Shown: positions 19,086 to 29,155, numbered from the stretch's first letter. The stretch: 64,000 nt of DNA from Paracoccaceae bacterium (GCA_012103375.1 WLWX01000001.1:1788501-1852500), one strand, 5' to 3'. The notes: generated by a model not told the origin, from the letters alone. A program made the numbers and translations.

Positions 19086-19826
19086 ATGGCGGGCCACTCA
19101 AAATGGGCGAATATCCAGCATCGCAAAGGGCGGCAGGATGCCGCACGCTCGAAGCTGTTTTCCAAGCTGGCGAAAGAGATCACCGTGGCGGCCAAAATGG
19201 GCGACCCGGACCCGGACAAGAACCCGCGTCTTCGGCTGGCAGTGAAAGAAGCGAAATCCCAGTCGGTGCCAAAGGACGTCATTGATCGCGCGATCAAGAA
19301 GGCCGTCGGTGGCGACGCCGAGAATTATGACGAAATCCGCTATGAGGGCTATGGCCCGAACGGCGTGGCCGTGATCGTCGAGGCCATGACCGACAACAAG
19401 AATCGCACCGCCTCGACCGTGCGGTCGACGTTCTCAAAGAACGGCGGAAATCTGGGCGAGACAGGCTCGGTCGGGTTTATGTTCGACCGCAAGGGGCAGG
19501 TGACCTATCCGGCTGAGGTCGGCGACGAAGACACTGTGATGATGGCCGCGATCGAGGCCGGAGCCGAGGACGCTGAAAGCAGCGAAGACGGGCATGTGAT
19601 CTGGTGCGCCGATACCGATCTGAACGATGTGTCCAACGCGCTGGAGGCAGAATTGGGTGAAAGCGAAAGCACCAAACTGGTCTGGCGCCCCACCACCACG
19701 ACCGAGCTGGATCTGGATGGAATGCAGAAGCTGATGAAGCTGATCGACGCGTTGGAAGACGACGACGATATCCAGACCGTTACGGCCAATTTCGAGGTGT
19801 CAGACGAGGTGATGGAGCAGCTTTAG
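19086..19826 (+). CDS. YebC/PmpR-family (TACO1-like) regulator
   Basis: 246 residues, standard length. The start [14 protein letters not shown] and [14 protein letters not shown] are diagnostic of the family, as is [14 protein letters not shown]. Members act as transcriptional regulators in some bacteria and, as TACO1/YebC, help ribosomes through polyproline stretches. A GGAGG ribosome-binding site lies just before ATG 19086. The stop codon overlaps, base for base in part, the stop of the convergent acyltransferase gene. Confidence 0.96.
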   Translation: MAGHSKWANIQHRKGRQDAARSKLFSKLAKEITVAAKMGDPDPDKNPRLRLAVKEAKSQSVPKDVIDRAIKKAVGGDAENYDEIRYEGYGPNGVAVIVEAMTDNKNRTASTVRSTFSKNGGNLGETGSVGFMFDRKGQVTYPAEVGDEDTVMMAAIEAGAEDAESSEDGHVIWCADTDLNDVSNALEAELGESESTKLVWRPTTTTELDLDGMQKLMKLIDALEDDDDIQTVTANFEVSDEVMEQL

Positions 19827-20986
19827 ACCGGGTCACGCCCGGCGCTTCCGGCACCCAGCCGCGCGTTGGTTTGCGCCAGGCGCGCGCAAAGCGTTGTCGA
19901 CATATTGTAAAGCAACCGCGCCGCCAGCGGCGCGTCATCGTCAATCAGGCGTCTGAAGGTCCGCTCATTAAACGCCAAAAGCCGGGAATCCGTCTGCGCG
20001 GCGACCACGTCCATCGTGCGCGGCATCTTCAGAAAGAACGCGATTTCGCCAAAAACATCGCCCGGGGCAAGTTGCGCAATCGTTTCATCGCCCTGCCGGA
20101 CCTCAAAGGCGCCTGACAGGACCAGGTTCAGGTTCTTGGCAACATTCCCCTGCTTGATGACCCGGTCGTCGCGGCGACAGGTAATCAGGACGCTTTTTTC
20201 GATGCATGTTTCAATATCGCTGTCCGACATGCCTGAAAACAATCCGGTATTCAGCGTCGACACCGTGTCTGTCGCGGCTTTGACCCGTGCAAGGTAGTCG
20301 GGGGTCGTCAGCAAACGCTCGGACTGTACGGCTGCACCATCGGCAAGCATTGCGTCCAGCGTATCGGGCACCCGCGCATCTTCGCCAAAGTCGGTCAGAA
20401 CCCCGGCCAGCGGCGATCCGATGCGCCGCAGATAATCCAGATCTTCGACGACGAAGACCAAAGGGATCAGAAAGCCGGTGCTTGGACTGTTGACATTGTT
20501 CTTGGTGTAGGTCCGAAACCCGAGCGCCTGATAGGTGTTCAGCAAATGCGGTTCGCAATCACCAAAAGCAAACTGAATGCGAGAGGCATTCAGGAACCCC
20601 ATGTAACTTGCGAAAATCTGGTTCAGCAGATCGGTCCCGCGATAGGCGGGTTGGATCATGAAACGCTCTCCGACGACGATTTGGGCCGAGGGAACGGTTT
20701 TCAGGAATTTCGCAAGATCATATTGCGCGACCTGTCGGGCACCCAGCGCATTGTCGGCGCCGCAGGACAACCGCGAGGTTCCGACGACCTGCCCGTCGAT
20801 CATGGCGTTGAAGATCCGGCTGTCGGTGTCGTCATCCTCGATCAGCAGGCGTTGGTGGTGGTCGGCAACCTCGCCATAGCGGCCCATTTCTTTGACGTAG
20901 ATGTTATATTTCATGCGCTGGGCCGCACGAACCTGTTCCGCGGTGGTTGCCTGAACGATTGTCACAGAGGTCGGGTTGGTCTTCAT
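19823..20986 (-). CDS. FeeM-like N-acyltransferase (GNAT fold) fused to a cyclic-nucleotide-binding domain
   Basis: 387 residues from the chosen ATG at 20986. Residues about 5-190 resemble the GNAT-type N-acyl amino acid/acyl-homoserine synthases: [14 protein letters not shown] near the start, [13 protein letters not shown], and [23 protein letters not shown] (acyl-carrier/CoA binding helix). Residues about 250-370 are a CRP-like cNMP-binding domain: [45 protein letters not shown], where P-G-D-x-F-G-E-x-x-x and P-R-x-x-x-V-V-A form the phosphate-binding cassette. No helix-turn-helix follows, so it is not a transcription factor. Inferred: acyl transfer controlled by a cyclic nucleotide or other small ligand. 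The M 13 residues upstream is less likely. Confidence 0.75.
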   Translation of the reverse strand: MKTNPTSVTIVQATTAEQVRAAQRMKYNIYVKEMGRYGEVADHHQRLLIEDDDTDSRIFNAMIDGQVVGTSRLSCGADNALGARQVAQYDLAKFLKTVPSAQIVVGERFMIQPAYRGTDLLNQIFASYMGFLNASRIQFAFGDCEPHLLNTYQALGFRTYTKNNVNSPSTGFLIPLVFVVEDLDYLRRIGSPLAGVLTDFGEDARVPDTLDAMLADGAAVQSERLLTTPDYLARVKAATDTVSTLNTGLFSGMSDSDIETCIEKSVLITCRRDDRVIKQGNVAKNLNLVLSGAFEVRQGDETIAQLAPGDVFGEIAFFLKMPRTMDVVAAQTDSRLLAFNERTFRRLIDDDAPLAARLLYNMSTTLCARLAQTNARLGAGSAGRDPV

Positions 20987-21105
20987 GGAGCATTCACCGT
21001 GGTGTCCGCGTACAGGGTACGCCAAGGCGCGCGCCCGTCAACTCTGACAGGACATAGGCCGGGAATATCTGGACGCTTCGACCCCTGCGGGTTAGCCCCT
21101 TGGGA

Positions 21106-21708
21106 ATGACTGCGTTTGTTGCCGGATTCTTCCTCAGCTTCTCTCTGATTCTGGCGATCGGGGCGCAGAATGCGTTTGTCCTGCGGCCGGGATTGCGCCG
21201 CAGTCATGTGTTTGCCGTTTGTCTGACCTGTGCAGTTTCTGACGCGATCCTGATCATGGCCGGGGTGGCGGGTATGGGATGGATCGCATCGTCGGTGCCG
21301 TGGTTGCCGCCGCTGCTGACCTGGGGCGGGGCGGCGTTTCTGGCCGTCTATGGCGCGCTGGCCCTGCGGTCCGCCTGGAAGGGCGGCAGCGTGCTGGACC
21401 CGGCCGCGCAGGTCAGCGAACGCCTGTGGCCGGTGCTGGCCACTTGTCTGGCGCTGACCTGGCTGAACCCGCATGTCTATCTGGATACGCTGGTGCTGAT
21501 CGGATCGGTCTCGGCGGCCTATTCAGGCGAAACGCTGGTGTTTGGCAGTGGCGCGGTATTGGCCAGTTTCGCGTTTTTCTTCGGCCTGGGTTACGGTGCG
21601 GCGGCCCTGCGCCCGGTGTTTGCGCGCCCTGCTGCGTGGCGCCTGCTGGACGCGGGTGTCGGGCTGACGATGTGGGCCATCGCGGCCAGTCTGATCCTGG
21701 CGCATTGA
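21106..21708 (+). CDS. LysE/ArgO-family amino acid exporter
   Basis: 200 residues with about six hydrophobic helices. The family hallmark AIGAQNAFVLRPGLRR lies at about residues 15-30, and a second conserved stretch LTWLNPHVYLDTLVLIG is in the middle, both shared with LysE and ArgO, which export basic amino acids. The exact substrate is inferred only from family. ATG 21106 is preferred to TTG 21100. Divergent from the acyltransferase gene. Confidence 0.9.
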   Translation: MTAFVAGFFLSFSLILAIGAQNAFVLRPGLRRSHVFAVCLTCAVSDAILIMAGVAGMGWIASSVPWLPPLLTWGGAAFLAVYGALALRSAWKGGSVLDPAAQVSERLWPVLATCLALTWLNPHVYLDTLVLIGSVSAAYSGETLVFGSGAVLASFAFFFGLGYGAAALRPVFARPAAWRLLDAGVGLTMWAIAASLILAH

Positions 21709-21766
21709 GGGGCCTTGCCGTATCGACGGCCTTGTCGCCATCGTTCATTCGTGACCTAACCGCAGC

Positions 21767-22648
21767 ATGCCCAACCGAGATTCCCCCAACCTGATTGGCG
21801 TTTTCTGGATGCTGGTAACGGGCGCGTTTTTCGTTGGGGTCACTGTCGTCGTGAAACATCTGGGCAGCGATCTGCCCGCTGCCGAGTCGGCCTTTCTGCG
21901 CTATGCCATCGGGTTGATTTTCGTAATTCCGTTGTTGCCGGCAATGCGGCGGCATCGCCCGGACCGCCTTGGGTTTGGTCTGATCGCGTTGCGAGGTCTG
22001 GCCCATACGCTGGGTGTGATCCTGTGGTTCTATTCGATGTCGCGCATTCCACTGGCCGAGGTGACGGCGATGAACTACCTCGCGCCGGTTTATGTGATGA
22101 TCGGGGCGGCGCTGTTTCTGGGTGACAAGCTGTCGCTGCGCCGGATGCTGGCGGTCGCGCTCGCGCTGATCGGGACGCTGATCATCCTGCGCCCCGGATT
22201 TCGCGAGATTTCGGACGGGCATCTGGCAATGCTGGGGACCGGGTTCTTCCTTGGCTCGTCCTATCTGATCGCCAAGAAACTCACCGATCAGGCCAGCCCG
22301 GGCGTTGTCGTGGGCTGGTTGTCGGTTGCTGTGACGATCGGGCTGGCGCCGTTTGCCTGGGCGGTCTGGGTGCCGCCCAGCCTTGAGGAAGTGCTGTGGA
22401 TCGCCCTGGTCGCGCTGTTTGCAACGGGCGGGCATTTCACCATGGGCATGGCGTTCCGCGCCGCCCCGATCAGTGTCACCCAGCCGGTGACGTTTCTACA
22501 GATCGTCTGGGCCACGCTGATCGGCGCGCTGGTGTTCGGAGAGGCCGTGGATGCCTTTGTCATCCTAGGCAGCGCGCTGATTGTTGCCGCCGTCAGTTAT
22601 ACCAGCTGGCGCGAAGCGGTCGCCCGCCGCGCCGTGGCCGCCCCCTGA
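21767..22648 (+). CDS. EamA/DMT-superfamily transporter
   Basis: 293 residues, about ten transmembrane helices in two EamA repeats. Characteristic pieces are FVGVTVVVKHLG and FLRYAIGLIFVIPLL in the first repeat and FRAAPISVTQPVTFLQIVWATLIGALVFGE in the second (the conserved P-x-x-x-x-x-x-P and G-E). Inner-membrane metabolite exporter of unknown substrate. 58 bp after the LysE gene on the same strand. It is not a close copy of the EamA gene at 13664. Confidence 0.85.
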   Translation: MPNRDSPNLIGVFWMLVTGAFFVGVTVVVKHLGSDLPAAESAFLRYAIGLIFVIPLLPAMRRHRPDRLGFGLIALRGLAHTLGVILWFYSMSRIPLAEVTAMNYLAPVYVMIGAALFLGDKLSLRRMLAVALALIGTLIILRPGFREISDGHLAMLGTGFFLGSSYLIAKKLTDQASPGVVVGWLSVAVTIGLAPFAWAVWVPPSLEEVLWIALVALFATGGHFTMGMAFRAAPISVTQPVTFLQIVWATLIGALVFGEAVDAFVILGSALIVAAVSYTSWREAVARRAVAAP

Positions 22649-22752
22649 GGTCAGAGAAACGGAGAAGCCTCGCGGCTTCGTTCTTTTTTACGGGTGCCGG
22701 TGGCAATGTGAGCCCTTCACGACATGTGTGTGGTGGCAGATCCGTTGCGCAG

Positions 22753-22772
22753 CCTCCGGCGGGAGTATTTTC
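22753..22772 (+). repeat. short extragenic motif, instance 2
   Basis: CCTCCGGCGGGAGTATTTTC between the EamA gene and betI. CTCC/GGAG can pair across a GGCG loop and is followed by TATTTT, so a weak terminator-like hairpin is possible. See also 12762 and 45825. Confidence 0.5.
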
Positions 22773-22801
22773 AAAAAGGTGAAGGACAGGGCGGTTTATT
22801 G

Positions 22802-22815
22802 ATTGACCAGTCAAT
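22802..22815. promoter_or_regulatory. BetI-type operator palindrome
   Basis: ATTGACCAGTCAAT: two 6-bp arms with a CA spacer, 44 bp upstream of the betI start and embedded in AT-rich, promoter-like DNA (TATAAAAAA follows). Inverted repeats with TTGA/TCAA arms in this position are known BetI sites that release on choline binding. The assignment rests on position and symmetry. Confidence 0.65.
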
Positions 22816-22859
22816 ATAAAAAACGCTAGGCCGACAAACGGAATCGCGAAGGGGTTGAG

Positions 22860-23441
22860 ATGCCGAAACTGGGAATGGAACCGATCCGCCGGGCGGCATT
22901 GGTGGAAGCAACAATTGCCGAGGTCGGTTTTGCCGGGTCGCTTGATGTGACCGTCGGGCAGATCGCGCGGCGCGCGGGCATGAGCAGCGGATTGGCGCTT
23001 CATTATTTCGGCGGCAAGGATCAGATTTTTGCAGCGGCGATGGGGCATATTCTGTCGATGTACGGGGCCGCAGTTCGGGGCGCGCTGGCGCACGCCAAGA
23101 CCCCCCGCGCACGGCTGGACGGGATCATCCGGGCCAGTTTTGACGGCGACAGTTTCCGGCCCGAGGTAATCAGTGCCTGGTTGAACTTTTACGTCCAGGC
23201 GCAGACCAGCCCGGATGCGCGCCGGTTGTTGCAAATTTATCAGACCCGCCTGCGCAGCAATCTGCTGCACGATCTGCGCCCGTTGTTGGGCGTGCGTGCG
23301 CCGGATGCCGCAGAAAACCTCGCCTCGTTGATCGACGGGCATTATCTGCGCGCGGCGCTGGGCAATGATCCGGGTGCAGCGGAAAAGGCCGCGGATCAGT
23401 TGTCGGCGGCGCTGGACAGCATGTTGGGGGCGGCGCGATGA
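22860..23441 (+). CDS. betI: TetR-family repressor BetI
   Basis: 193 residues, the standard BetI length. The N-terminal helix-turn-helix runs from about residue 10 to 55 (VTVGQIARRAGMSSGLALHYFGGKDQIF), and MEPIRRAALVEATI matches the BetI opening. The C-terminal ligand-binding domain contains WLNFYVQAQTSPDARRLLQIY. BetI represses the glycine-betaine synthesis genes and is released by choline. An AAGGGG ribosome-binding site precedes ATG 22860. Its stop overlaps the betC start, so regulator and enzymes share one transcript under the upstream palindrome. Confidence 0.93.
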   Translation: MPKLGMEPIRRAALVEATIAEVGFAGSLDVTVGQIARRAGMSSGLALHYFGGKDQIFAAAMGHILSMYGAAVRGALAHAKTPRARLDGIIRASFDGDSFRPEVISAWLNFYVQAQTSPDARRLLQIYQTRLRSNLLHDLRPLLGVRAPDAAENLASLIDGHYLRAALGNDPGAAEKAADQLSAALDSMLGAAR

Positions 23442-24943
23442 GTGGCCCGAACATCCTGATCTTCATGGTGGATCAGTTGAATGGCACGCTGTTCTCGGAT
23501 GGTCCGGCAGAGTGGCTTCATGCACCCAACCTGAAGGCGCTGGCAGCGCGTTCGGTGCGGTTCGCCAACAGCTATACCGCCTCGCCTTTATGTGCGCCGG
23601 GGCGGGCGTCGTTCATGTCCGGGCGGTTGCCATCGCGCACCGGCGTTTACGATAATGCGGCCGAGTTTGCGTCCGATACGACGACCTTCGCGCATCATCT
23701 GCGCGCGGCGGGGTGGCAGACCTGCCTCAGCGGCAAGATGCATTTCGTCGGCCCGGACCAGTTGCACGGGTTCGAGCAGCGTTTGACCACCGATGTCTAT
23801 CCGGCCGATTTCGGCTGGACCCCCGACTGGCGCAAACCGGGTGAGCGGATTGACTGGTGGTATCACAACATGGGCTCGGTCACCGGGGCCGGGATCGCCG
23901 AGACAACCAATCAGCTGGAATATGATGATGAGGTTGCGCATCACGCGGTGCAGAAGGTCTATGACCTGTCGCGCGGCGGTGACGCGCGCCCCTGGCATCT
24001 GACGGTCAGCTTTACCCACCCACATGACCCCTATGTCGCGCGGCGGAAATACTGGGATCTGTACGAAGATTGCGCGCATCTGCTGCCCGATGTCGGGGCC
24101 ATCCCATACGACGACCTTGACCCGCATTCGCAGCGTATTTTCGACGCCAATGACTGGCGATCCTTCGACATCAGCGAAGAAGATATCCGCCGCTCGCGCC
24201 GCGCCTATTTCGCCAACATCAGCTATCTGGACGACAAGATCGGCGAGGTGTTGACCGCGTTGGAGGCCACCCGGCAAGAGGCGGTGATCCTTTTTGTCAG
24301 CGACCACGGCGACATGTTGGGCGACCGGGGTCTGTGGTTCAAGATGAGCTTCTTTGAAGGGTCGGCGCGGGTGCCGCTGATGATCTCGGGGCCCGGGCTG
24401 GAACCGGGGCTGGTCGAAACGCCGATCAGCACGCTGGATGTCTGCCCGACGCTGTGTGATCTGGCGGGGATCGACATGGCGCAGGTCGCGCCCTGGACCG
24501 ATGGGGTCAGTTTGTTGCCGGTGGCCACTGGTGCGCCGCGCGGGCCAGTGCCGATGGAATATGTGGCTGAGGCGTCGATTGCGCCGATGGTGGCTTTGCG
24601 GGATGGCAAGTGGAAATACACCGCTTGCCCGCAGGACCGGGATCAATTGTTCGATCTGGAGGCTGATCCGAATGAACTGACCGATCTGGCGGGCGATCCG
24701 GAAGCCTCTGACATGTTGATCCGATTGCGGGCGATGGCGGCGGATCAATGGGATCTGCGCGCCTTTGATGCGGCCGTGCGTGACAGTCAGGCGCGACGGT
24801 TGGTGGTGTATGAGGCGTTGCGCCAGGGCGGCTATTACCCTTGGGATTACCAGCCGCTGCAGAAAGCATCCGAGCGTTTCATGCGAAATCACATGGACCT
24901 GAATGTGCTGGAAGATGGCCAGCGTTTTCCAAGGGGTGAATGA
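23438..24943 (+). CDS. betC: choline-sulfatase
   Basis: 501 residues. The type I sulfatase signature is C52-A-P-G-R in LCAPGRASFMSGRLPSRTG; Cys52 is the residue converted to formylglycine. Metal-binding residues are in MVDQLNG near the start and SDHGDMLGDRGLW (D-H-G-D). The C-terminal segment matches the choline-sulfatase-specific tail (LRQGGYYPWDYQP). It hydrolyses choline-O-sulfate to choline and sulfate in the cytoplasm, feeding betA two genes downstream. Overlaps the betI stop (ATGA). Confidence 0.95.
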   Translation: MSGPNILIFMVDQLNGTLFSDGPAEWLHAPNLKALAARSVRFANSYTASPLCAPGRASFMSGRLPSRTGVYDNAAEFASDTTTFAHHLRAAGWQTCLSGKMHFVGPDQLHGFEQRLTTDVYPADFGWTPDWRKPGERIDWWYHNMGSVTGAGIAETTNQLEYDDEVAHHAVQKVYDLSRGGDARPWHLTVSFTHPHDPYVARRKYWDLYEDCAHLLPDVGAIPYDDLDPHSQRIFDANDWRSFDISEEDIRRSRRAYFANISYLDDKIGEVLTALEATRQEAVILFVSDHGDMLGDRGLWFKMSFFEGSARVPLMISGPGLEPGLVETPISTLDVCPTLCDLAGIDMAQVAPWTDGVSLLPVATGAPRGPVPMEYVAEASIAPMVALRDGKWKYTACPQDRDQLFDLEADPNELTDLAGDPEASDMLIRLRAMAADQWDLRAFDAAVRDSQARRLVVYEALRQGGYYPWDYQPLQKASERFMRNHMDLNVLEDGQRFPRGE

Positions 24944-24944
24944 G

Positions 24945-25595
24945 ATGGCGCTGACGATCTACGGGCGGGCGACATCCTCGAACGTGCAACTGGTGATGTG
25001 GGGCGCGGCGGAACTGGGGCTGAGGCCGGAACGGCTTGACTATGGACATGTGCATGGCGGCACTGACACGCCGGAGTTTCGCGCGATGAACCCGCGCGGG
25101 CTGGTTCCGGTGTTGAAGGATGGCGACACGGTCATTTGGGAAAGCTGCGCGATCCTGCGTTATCTGGCGGCGCGCTATGGCGATGGTGGGGCGTTCTGGC
25201 CAGCCGATCCGGTGGCGCGCGCGGGCGTCGATATGTGGGCCGAGTGGGGCAAGAACGAACTGGCGCAGGCCTTCACGGCGCCGATTTTCTGGCCCCGTGT
25301 GCGGACCGCAGCGCGGGATCGGGATGAGGGGGCGCTTGCAGCCTCGGTCACGAGGTTTGAAGACAACCTCGACCTGCTGGAAGGTCAGCTTGACGGGCGC
25401 GCCCATGTGACCGGCGATGCGCTGAGCCTGGCCGACATCGTGATCGGTCATCTGTTGTTCCGCTGGTTTTCGATCGACGTGCCGCGCAGGCCGCGACCGA
25501 ATGTCGAGGCCTATTATCAACGGCTGACGTCGCGCGCCGCATATGTGCAGCATGTCATGGTCGACTACGCCCCGCTGGCGCACCCGGAGGCCTGA
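24945..25595 (+). CDS. glutathione S-transferase-like protein in the bet operon
   Basis: 216 residues. The N-terminal thioredoxin-like domain has MALTIYGRATSSNVQLV (active-site Ser region) and NPRGLVPVLKDGDTVIWESCAILRYLAARY, the P-V-L and E-S-x-A-I glutathione-binding motifs. The C-terminal all-helical domain holds LSLADIVIG (S-x-x-D-I). Its position between betC and betA, with a start just after the betC stop and betA following without a gap, suggests a role connected to choline/betaine metabolism, but the substrate is not known. An AAGGGG-type ribosome-binding site precedes ATG 24945. Confidence 0.88.
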   Translation: MALTIYGRATSSNVQLVMWGAAELGLRPERLDYGHVHGGTDTPEFRAMNPRGLVPVLKDGDTVIWESCAILRYLAARYGDGGAFWPADPVARAGVDMWAEWGKNELAQAFTAPIFWPRVRTAARDRDEGALAASVTRFEDNLDLLEGQLDGRAHVTGDALSLADIVIGHLLFRWFSIDVPRRPRPNVEAYYQRLTSRAAYVQHVMVDYAPLAHPEA

Positions 25596-27254
25596 ATGGA
25601 AGCTGATTTTGTAATCGTCGGCGCCGGGTCGGCGGGATGCGCCATGGCCTATCGGTTATCCGAGGCCGGAAGCTCGGTCATCGTGATCGAACATGGCGGC
25701 AGTGACGCAGGCCCGTTGATCCAGATGCCCGGCGCGCTGAGTTATCCGATGAACATGCCGATGTACGACTGGGGCTATGCCTCGGAACCTGAACCGAACC
25801 TGAACAACCGGCGTCTGGCCGCGCCGCGCGGCAAGGTGATCGGAGGGTCAAGCTCGATCAATGGGATGGTCTATGTGCGCGGTCACGCCAGGGATTATGA
25901 CGGATGGGCCGAGGCGGGCGCGCAGGGGTGGCGCTATGGCGATGTGCTGCCGTATTTCAAGCGCATGGAGCATTGGCATGCCAGCGGTCAAGGCGGTGAT
26001 GACGGCTGGCGTGGCAGGGACGGGCCATTGCATGTCACGCGCGGACCACGCGACAACCCGCTGACGCAGGCGTTCGTGCAGGCAGGGGTCGAAGCGGGCT
26101 ATCCGGCGACCGACGATTACAACGGGCGGCAGCAGGAAGGCTTTGGCCCGATGGATGCGACGGTCTGGAAAGGGCGGCGCTGGTCAGCGGCGAACGCCTA
26201 TCTGAAGCCCGCGCTGACGCGTCCGAACTGCACCCTGGTGCGCGCGCTGGCCCAAAAGGCTGTGATCGAGGATAGACGCGCCGTGGGGGTCGAGGTCTTG
26301 CGCAAGGGCGCGCGCGAAGTGATCCGGGCGCGGCGTGAAGTGATTTTGGCGGCTTCGGCGTTCAATTCTCCGAAATTGCTGATGCACTCGGGCATCGGGC
26401 CGGGGTCGCATCTGGCCGCCCATGGGATCGACGTGGTCGCAGACCGGCCCGGTGTGGGTGGGAACCTGCAGGATCACCTTGAGGTTTACGTGCAGATGGA
26501 GGCGACCAAGCCGGTCTCGCTCTATTCGTATTGGTGGTTGCCGGGGAAGGCCTGGGTCGGGGCGCTGTGGCTGTTCGCTGGACGTGGGGTCGGGGCGTCG
26601 AACCAGTTTGAAAGCGCGGGGTTTATCCGGTCGGCCGCAGGGGTTGAGTACCCGGATATTCAGTATCACTTCTTGCCTATCGCGGTGCGCTATGACGGGA
26701 CGTCGGCGGTCAAAGGGCATGGGTTTCAGGCGCATGTGGGTCCGATGCGGTCGAAAAGCCGGGGTCGGGTTTCATTAAATTCGCCCGATCCGGGCGCAGC
26801 GCCAAAGATCGTGTTCAATTATATGAGCCACCCGGATGATTGGCAGGAGTTCCGCAAATGCCTGCGCCTGACGCGTGAGATTTTCGCCCAGCCTGCCTTC
26901 GCGCCTTTCGCTGGCGCGGAAATTCAACCGGGCACGGATGTGGCTAGCGACGCCCAGATCGACGGTTTCATCCGCGAACACGCTGAAAGCGCGTATCATC
27001 CATGCGGCACGTGCCGGATGGGTCGGGCGGATGATCCGGACGCGGTGGTTGACCCGCAAGGCCGGGTGATCGGGGTGGATGGGCTTCGGGTGGCCGACAG
27101 CTCGGTCTTTCCTGCGATAACCAACGGCAACCTCAACGGCCCCTCAATCATGGTGGGTGAGAAGATGTCAGATCATCTGCTGGGTCGTGCACCGCTGGCC
27201 GCAGAAAACACCGCGCCCTGGGTTCATCCGAATTGGCAGGTCGCGCAGCGCTGA
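25596..27254 (+). CDS. betA: choline dehydrogenase (GMC oxidoreductase)
   Basis: 552 residues. FAD-binding GAGSAG lies at residues 9-14. The GMC signature 1 region is [18 protein letters not shown] and signature 2 [20 protein letters not shown]. The C-terminal active-site His is in [10 protein letters not shown], and a second conserved stretch is [14 protein letters not shown], both typical of BetA. Membrane-associated oxidation of choline to betaine aldehyde (and possibly on to betaine). It directly abuts the GST gene. No betB (betaine-aldehyde dehydrogenase) follows. Confidence 0.93.
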   Translation: MEADFVIVGAGSAGCAMAYRLSEAGSSVIVIEHGGSDAGPLIQMPGALSYPMNMPMYDWGYASEPEPNLNNRRLAAPRGKVIGGSSSINGMVYVRGHARDYDGWAEAGAQGWRYGDVLPYFKRMEHWHASGQGGDDGWRGRDGPLHVTRGPRDNPLTQAFVQAGVEAGYPATDDYNGRQQEGFGPMDATVWKGRRWSAANAYLKPALTRPNCTLVRALAQKAVIEDRRAVGVEVLRKGAREVIRARREVILAASAFNSPKLLMHSGIGPGSHLAAHGIDVVADRPGVGGNLQDHLEVYVQMEATKPVSLYSYWWLPGKAWVGALWLFAGRGVGASNQFESAGFIRSAAGVEYPDIQYHFLPIAVRYDGTSAVKGHGFQAHVGPMRSKSRGRVSLNSPDPGAAPKIVFNYMSHPDDWQEFRKCLRLTREIFAQPAFAPFAGAEIQPGTDVASDAQIDGFIREHAESAYHPCGTCRMGRADDPDAVVDPQGRVIGVDGLRVADSSVFPAITNGNLNGPSIMVGEKMSDHLLGRAPLAAENTAPWVHPNWQVAQR

Positions 27255-27365
27255 GATCTTAAGACCGGGGGCGAGGATCCGAGATTGCCGCGCGAGAAGG
27301 GCGGGCGTAACCGATCACCGGCCACGCCCCTAGCCGAGCGAGATATTGCACGGTAATGCAGGCTG

Positions 27366-27923
27366 ATGAGTGATCTTGAAACCCGATCCGGATTGCCGCC
27401 AGAGCTGTTGGTTCTGCGTGAAACGCTGCCCCGTGCCGATTGGGAGGCGCACCCGAATTTCACCGCCATGACCCGGTTCTGGCTGGATCGGCACCTAATG
27501 TTCCGCACCGTCCTGCAAAAACTGCGCGACGGCAGCCACGCCTATCTGGACGGCAAAGCCGAGTTGGTGCGCCACGCGCGTGAGACGCAGCACTACGCCG
27601 GGTTTCTGCTGAACCAGCTGCATGTGCATCATAACATCGAAGACCATCACTATTTCCCGCAGCTCCAGACGCTCGACAAACGCCTGGAGCACGGGTTCGA
27701 ATTGCTCGACAGTGATCATGACGCCCTGGGCGCGCATATTGACGGGCTTGCCGATAAGACAAACCAGTTTCTGCGTCGGCTGGACCAAGCGGATGTGCGG
27801 GAGTCTGTTGGCAGCCTGGATAACGCGCTGGGGGAGTTCGAAAAATTCCTCGACCGGCATCTGTGCGACGAAGAAGACCTGATCGTGCCGGTGATCCTGA
27901 CCTATGCGCCAGAAATCGGCTGA
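27366..27923 (+). CDS. hemerythrin HHE-domain protein
   Basis: 185 residues, predicted all-helical. Candidate iron ligands are in HLMF, LHVHHNIEDHHYFPQL (H-H-x-x-E-D-H), LDSDHDALGAHI (H-D) and LDRHLCDEEDLIVPVIL (H-x3-E), which is the HHE/hemerythrin-like pattern. Such proteins bind a di-iron centre and serve in oxygen, nitric-oxide or iron handling. Which applies here is not known. Separate from the bet operon (112-bp gap). The IS630 copy 2 begins 175 bp downstream. Confidence 0.85.
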   Translation: MSDLETRSGLPPELLVLRETLPRADWEAHPNFTAMTRFWLDRHLMFRTVLQKLRDGSHAYLDGKAELVRHARETQHYAGFLLNQLHVHHNIEDHHYFPQLQTLDKRLEHGFELLDSDHDALGAHIDGLADKTNQFLRRLDQADVRESVGSLDNALGEFEKFLDRHLCDEEDLIVPVILTYAPEIG

Positions 27924-28098
27924 AAAAGCGCAGCGATTTCCACGGTATTTTGCCCGGTTAAGGAAACATCGCATTCAATCCATGCGTTTCAGTCCCATGA
28001 GCGGAAAGCGGTGGCTCTACTCTGTGTTTGAGGCCAAGCATCCGGCTTGCGCGTGGCGCACAGTTAGATATGCGACACTTACTAAGTGGACAAGACGC

Positions 28099-29155
28099 TA
28101 AAGCGTTTCGGCTTGAACCTGAATCGCGAGGGATTCCCTTGAGACCTGATCTGTGATTCATCCTGTTTGGGAGGATGGATCATGTCAGCACCTTTGCCAT
28201 CTGCGCTTCGGATACGGTTTCAGAGATACATTGAAGAAGGGTTGAGCGGGCGCGCGGCGGCGTTGCGGTTGAAGCTGTCGCCTGCCACAGGCGCGCGGTG
28301 GGCGCGTCAGGTGAGGATGAAGGGTCATGCGGAACCTGCCCGGCAGGGACCGCCGCGCGGCAAGGGAAAGCTGGCTCCGCATCGGGAATTCTTTGAGGAG
28401 TTGATCGCACAAGACCCTGACATCACGCTCTTTGAGTTGCGTAATGCGCTGGCCGATGCAGAGGGTGTGCGGGTGCATCACTCCTCCATCGCCAACCTTC
28501 TGTCCCGGCTCGGCTTCACGTACAAAAAAAGTCGCTGGTCGCAACCGAGCGCCGCCGCGCCAAGGTAAGGCAGCAACGGGCCGACTGGTTCAGATACCGC
28601 TCGCCAGCCATTGCGACCTTTCCTGAGCGCGTTGTCTTTATTGACGAAACCGCAGTGAAGACAAACCTCACGCGCCTACGCGGCAGAGCCAAGCGCGGTA
28701 AGCGCCTGACGATGGATGCGCCCTTCGGAAGCTGGGGAACCCAAACCTTGATCGCGGGCCTGACCCAAGGCGCGCTGATCGCACCTTGGGTCATCAAGGG
28801 AGCGATAGATGGCCCCGCCTTCGCGGCCTACATCCGCGAAGTGCTGGTCCCCGAGATCAACCCCGGCACTGTCGTCATTCTCGACAACCTGGCAACCCAC
28901 CGGAATAAGGAGGCGACGCAGGCTTTACGCAATCACGGCTGCTGGTTCCTTTACCTGCCACCGTACTCGCCCGACCTGAATCCCATCGAGCAGGCCTTCT
29001 CTAAACTGAAAGCCCATTTGCGACGGATCGGGGCCAGGTCCTTTACCCAGGTCTTCGAAGCAATCGGAGCAATCTGCGATCTCTACGACCCAGTAGAATG
29101 CTGGAACTACTTTAAGGCCGCCGGATATGTCTCAGGTTAATGTCGAAACGCTTTA
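28099..29155 (+). mobile_element. IS630-family insertion sequence, copy 2
   Basis: 1057 bp including the TA duplications at 28099-28100 and 29154-29155; same terminal repeats as copy 1. I see one difference from copies 1 and 3: C to A in GTCGC(C/A)ACCGAG. It was inserted at a TA inside the stop codon of the CoxG-like gene, so the gene now uses TAA from the element's end instead of TAG. Confidence 0.93.
28182..29140 (+). CDS. IS630 family transposase (copy 2), frameshift-joined
   Basis: Same two-frame organisation as the copy at 8001: helix-turn-helix frame, A7 shift site, then the DDE domain (FIDETAV, ILDNLATH, NPIEQAFSKLK). The only difference seen changes Pro to Gln in the unshifted frame A tail but is silent (GCC to GCA, Ala) in the -1 frame, which fits the shifted product being the one under selection. 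Confidence 0.9.

Noticed and set aside
23588-24892. 434-residue frame antisense to betC
   Set aside because: Shadow frame opposite a well-supported sulfatase; composition is unlike a folded protein.
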